Shown here piece by piece: positions 23,200 through 25,218 of a DNA stretch of 25,218 bases (position 1 is the first letter of the stretch; each line of letters starts with the position of its first letter). Below the pieces are notes generated by a model. The model worked only from the letters and a program-made list of their open reading frames with translations. It did not search any database and was not told where the DNA came from. This DNA comes from JBFIHZ01 sp041601535 (GTDB lineage: Bacteria > Pseudomonadota > Gammaproteobacteria > Xanthomonadales > SZUA-36), in the NCBI GenBank assembly GCA_041601535.1, contig JBFIHZ010000013.1:1-25218 (forward strand). Reading direction: 5' to 3'. The position numbers and the translations under genes were made by a program.

Positions 23200-23718
23200 A
23201 TGGACCCCACCACAACTCAGGCAAACGCGAACAAGGGCGGCACCCAAAGCATGTCCCTGATTGTCACCAAGGGCACGCTGGACTGGGCCTATCCGCCGTT
23301 TATCCTGGCTACCACCGCGGCCGCCATGGGGCTGCAGGTGAACATGTTTTTCACCTTCTATGGCTTGCCCTTGCTGTTGAAAAAGCTGGACCTGGAATTG
23401 TCCACTCTGGGCAACCCGGCGATGAAGATGCCGATGATGGGCGGCCATATGGGTCTGCCCAATATTGCCGCAATGGTCCCCGGTGTGGACCGAGCAGCAA
23501 CAAAAATGATGCGCCAGCTGATGGAGAAAAAAGGCGTCGCCAGCGTGGAGGACCTGCGTGAAGTTGCGCTGGAATCCGGTGTGCGGCTGATCGCCTGCCA
23601 GATGACCATGGATCTGTTCGACTACACCCTGGACGATATGATTGCAGGCCCGGAACTGGGCGGCGCGGCCACGTATATTGAAGTGGCCACACAATGTGAT
23701 ATCAACCTGTTTATTTGA
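23200..23718 (+). CDS. DsrE/DsrF/DrsH-like family protein (DsrE2 type)
   Basis: A 172-residue protein from the ATG at 23200, with CGGGAG 7-12 nt upstream. It has a hydrophobic YPPFILATTAAAMGLQVNMFFTFYG segment, then KMPMMGG...GLPNIAAM, and the family cysteine C133 in LIACQMTMDLF. A second Cys (C166) lies five residues before the end. DsrE2-type proteins accept and pass persulfide sulfur and are usually encoded with tusA, as here. A Met-rich loop (MKMPMMGGHMG) is notable. It lies 32 nt before tusA. It may be membrane-associated because of the hydrophobic segment. Role as sulfurtransferase is from the family; the partner is inferred from position. Confidence 0.87.
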   Translation: MDPTTTQANANKGGTQSMSLIVTKGTLDWAYPPFILATTAAAMGLQVNMFFTFYGLPLLLKKLDLELSTLGNPAMKMPMMGGHMGLPNIAAMVPGVDRAATKMMRQLMEKKGVASVEDLREVALESGVRLIACQMTMDLFDYTLDDMIAGPELGGAATYIEVATQCDINLFI

Positions 23719-23749
23719 TTACCCCTTTTTAAATCCCGGAGTTACTGCC

Positions 23750-23977
23750 ATGGCCGATCAACAACTTGATGCCCAGGGGCTGAATTGCCCCATGCCGATT
23801 ATCAAGGCGCGCAAGGCCTTGCAGGAACTGGCTGCCGGTCAGACACTCGAGGTGCTGGCCACCGACCCAGGCTCGGTGGCGGATTTCCAGGCCTTTGCCC
23901 GGATGACCGGGCATGGCTTGCTGGAGGTCAGCGATGCGGGGCCAGTCTATCGTTTTGTGTTGCAGAAAAACGCCTGA
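23750..23977 (+). CDS. tusA: TusA family sulfur carrier protein
   Basis: A 75-residue protein from the ATG at 23750, with GGAG 8 nt upstream. It carries the SirA/TusA signature LDAQGLNCPMPIIKARKAL, with the sulfur-accepting Cys13 followed by Pro-x-Pro. The rest (LEVLATDPGSVADFQAFARMTGHGLLEV) fits the two-layer alpha/beta fold. TusA takes sulfur from a desulfurase and hands it to DsrE-like proteins for tRNA thiolation, molybdenum cofactor or sulfur oxidation. The upstream PLP enzyme and DsrE2 gene make a self-contained relay. The housekeeping tRNA-thiolation TusA is usually elsewhere, so this may be a specialised copy. It converges with the YeiH gene 13 nt away. Confidence 0.93.
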   Translation: MADQQLDAQGLNCPMPIIKARKALQELAAGQTLEVLATDPGSVADFQAFARMTGHGLLEVSDAGPVYRFVLQKNA

Positions 23978-23990
23978 TCAAAGCACCTGT

Positions 23991-25070
23991 TCAGTACAGC
24001 AAAACAATCATGCCATAGCTGACCGCGCCCACCAGCAAGGCGGAAAACAGCCCGACACCCAACGGTTTCAAGCCCATCTGGCGTAAACCGGCCAGGCTGG
24101 TACCCAGCCCGACGGACGCCATCGCGATGCCCAGGCAAAAACCCGAAACCTGGGTCAGCCCGTGAACCAGCGCGCCCCATTGCTGCGGCTCCAGCAGGCC
24201 AAAGGGCCGTTCACCCAGGTCTCCGACGGTGCGCAGCAGGCTCATTGCGGCAAACCCCAGCACGAAGAGCGGAACCATCGACCACAGGCTGTCGTGTTTG
24301 CCTCCGTCACGGCAGCGCTCACCCTCACCGCGCTGATGGCGCACGCACAACAGCGGAATCACCACCACCATGCCCAGGTTTCTGACCAGCTTGGTTACGG
24401 TAGCGGTATCCAGTGCGCTGGCGTCCCCCCAGAACTGCTGATAGACCAGTCCGGCACCCGCCACCTGCGCGGTATCGTGCACGGCCGTGCCCAGAAACAG
24501 GCCGGCCAGCACCGGGTCCGCGGCGAACAGCGCATGTGACAGGAAGGGATAAACCAGCATGGCCACCACGCCGAACAGCGCCACACAGGCCACCGCATAG
24601 CTGGTCTCATCATCGCTGGCCCGAATGGCCGGCGACAACGCGACAATGGCAGTGGCGCCGCAGATGCCGGTGCCTGCCGCGATCAGGGTGCCGAGCCGGC
24701 CAGAAAGCCCCAAACGCCGGCTCAGCCAGGTAACCGTAAGCAGCGCCACCGTGACACATACCACGATAACGGGCAGTGCCTTCAGTCCGATTTCACCGGC
24801 CTCTGCCAGGCTCAGACGGATACCCAGCAGCACGATGCCCAGCTTCAATACCTGCGACAGGCCCAGCCGGATGCCCGGATCCACGGCGGCGGGCAGCCGA
24901 AACAGGTTGCGCACCAGCAGGCCGAATACGATGGCCAGCATGATCGGGCTGATGGGGCTGATCGGCAAACCGCTGACCCAGGGGCCCAACACGTCTGCCA
25001 GAAAGCGGCTGCTCAGTGCCAGCGCGGTGGCCAGCAGCAGCCCCGGCAGCACCGCCGTAAGTCGTATCAT
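23991..25070 (-). CDS. yeiH: YeiH/YeiB-type putative sulfate exporter family membrane protein
   Basis: About 359 residues from the ATG at 25070; an open extension to 25208 is basic and not membrane-like, so I excluded it. About ten helices are visible. Conserved segments are SPIMLAIVFGLLVRN, RLGLSQVLKLGIVLLGIRLSL, LIAAGTGICGATAIVALSPAI and GTAVHDTAQVAGAG, all characteristic of the UPF0324/Cons_hypoth698 family. Family members are called putative sulfate or sulfite exporters, often near taurine or sulfonate genes, but transport is not well proven. No strong ribosome-binding site precedes 25070. Placement next to tusA and DsrE2 suggests removal of sulfur oxyanions; the symbol is by family only. 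Confidence 0.85.
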   Translation of the reverse strand: MIRLTAVLPGLLLATALALSSRFLADVLGPWVSGLPISPISPIMLAIVFGLLVRNLFRLPAAVDPGIRLGLSQVLKLGIVLLGIRLSLAEAGEIGLKALPVIVVCVTVALLTVTWLSRRLGLSGRLGTLIAAGTGICGATAIVALSPAIRASDDETSYAVACVALFGVVAMLVYPFLSHALFAADPVLAGLFLGTAVHDTAQVAGAGLVYQQFWGDASALDTATVTKLVRNLGMVVVIPLLCVRHQRGEGERCRDGGKHDSLWSMVPLFVLGFAAMSLLRTVGDLGERPFGLLEPQQWGALVHGLTQVSGFCLGIAMASVGLGTSLAGLRQMGLKPLGVGLFSALLVGAVSYGMIVLLY

Positions 25071-25218
25071 GGGTAGATTCCGCAGCGCGTGACCGTGCTT
25101 GCCGCCGGGTTCATTCTCCGGTGCTCGCCGGCGCGCGCTGTGGCGGCCGCAGGCTGGCCGGCAAAGGCGCCCGGCGCCCACTGACGGCCGGAGCGTAGTT
25201 TCGTTCAAGGTAGTCCAG

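Noticed and set aside
25071..25208. Upstream extension of the YeiH-like gene
   Set aside because: It encodes an Arg-rich, non-membrane stretch unlike the family, which begins at a hydrophobic helix close to 25070.
1..25218. CRISPR array, tRNA, insertion sequence or attachment site
   Set aside because: No regularly spaced repeats, cloverleaf-like sequence, transposase or terminal inverted repeats were seen by eye.

Overview
The window looks like a chromosomal segment of a Gram-negative, probably gammaproteobacterial, aerobic heterotroph. It has a full-length TonB-dependent outer-membrane receptor, many Sec signal peptides, a Tat-exported oxidoreductase subunit, TusA/DsrE-type sulfur carriers and moderately high GC. 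I cannot name the genus from sequence alone. I saw no rRNA, tRNA, CRISPR array, insertion sequence or phage gene. Nearly all DNA from 734 to 20945 is transcribed from the minus strand, except one DsbA-like gene at 15307-16023.

Region by region. (1) 1-717: 3' part of an M20 metallopeptidase. (2) 734-3044, minus: a tight four-gene operon of two tandem DUF6644 membrane proteins, a HupE/UreJ-type permease and a single-pass membrane-anchored protein, several coupled by ATGA overlaps. (3) 3045-3387: non-coding or decayed DNA. (4) 3388-4407: an AraC-type regulator. (5) 4517-11018, minus: a six-gene operon of TonB-dependent receptor, secreted alpha/beta esterase, secreted DLSG-W protein, MBL-fold hydrolase, DUF6152 protein and second DLTG-W protein. 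(6) 11180-13319: a GMC flavoprotein with its Tat-type gluconate-dehydrogenase-subunit-3 partner. (7) 13574-14900: another DLTG-W-like protein with a second DUF6152 protein, ending in a clear intrinsic terminator. (8) 15307-17854: a DsbA-like protein, an NTF2-like secreted protein and a class-C-beta-lactamase-like serine hydrolase. (9) 18030-20945: a class-V aminotransferase-like protein without the desulfurase cysteine, and a succinate-semialdehyde dehydrogenase. (10) 21260-25070: a sulfur-handling module with a second, long class-V PLP enzyme that does have a Cys loop, a DsrE2-like protein, TusA and a convergent YeiH-type transporter.

Regions 4-7 read as one uptake and envelope-processing locus. 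The receptor imports an unknown compound, the esterase and MBL hydrolase could hydrolyse it, and the GMC enzyme could oxidise an alcohol group. Three homologous secreted proteins and two DUF6152 proteins supply an undescribed part. Both DUF6152 proteins are predicted to begin with His-His-Ser after signal-peptide cleavage, which resembles a copper 'histidine brace'. A 14-base motif occurs at nearly the same distance upstream of two of these operons. The substrate is unknown. Region 10 is a plausible persulfide relay: PLP enzyme to DsrE2 or TusA, with a sulfur-oxyanion exporter alongside.
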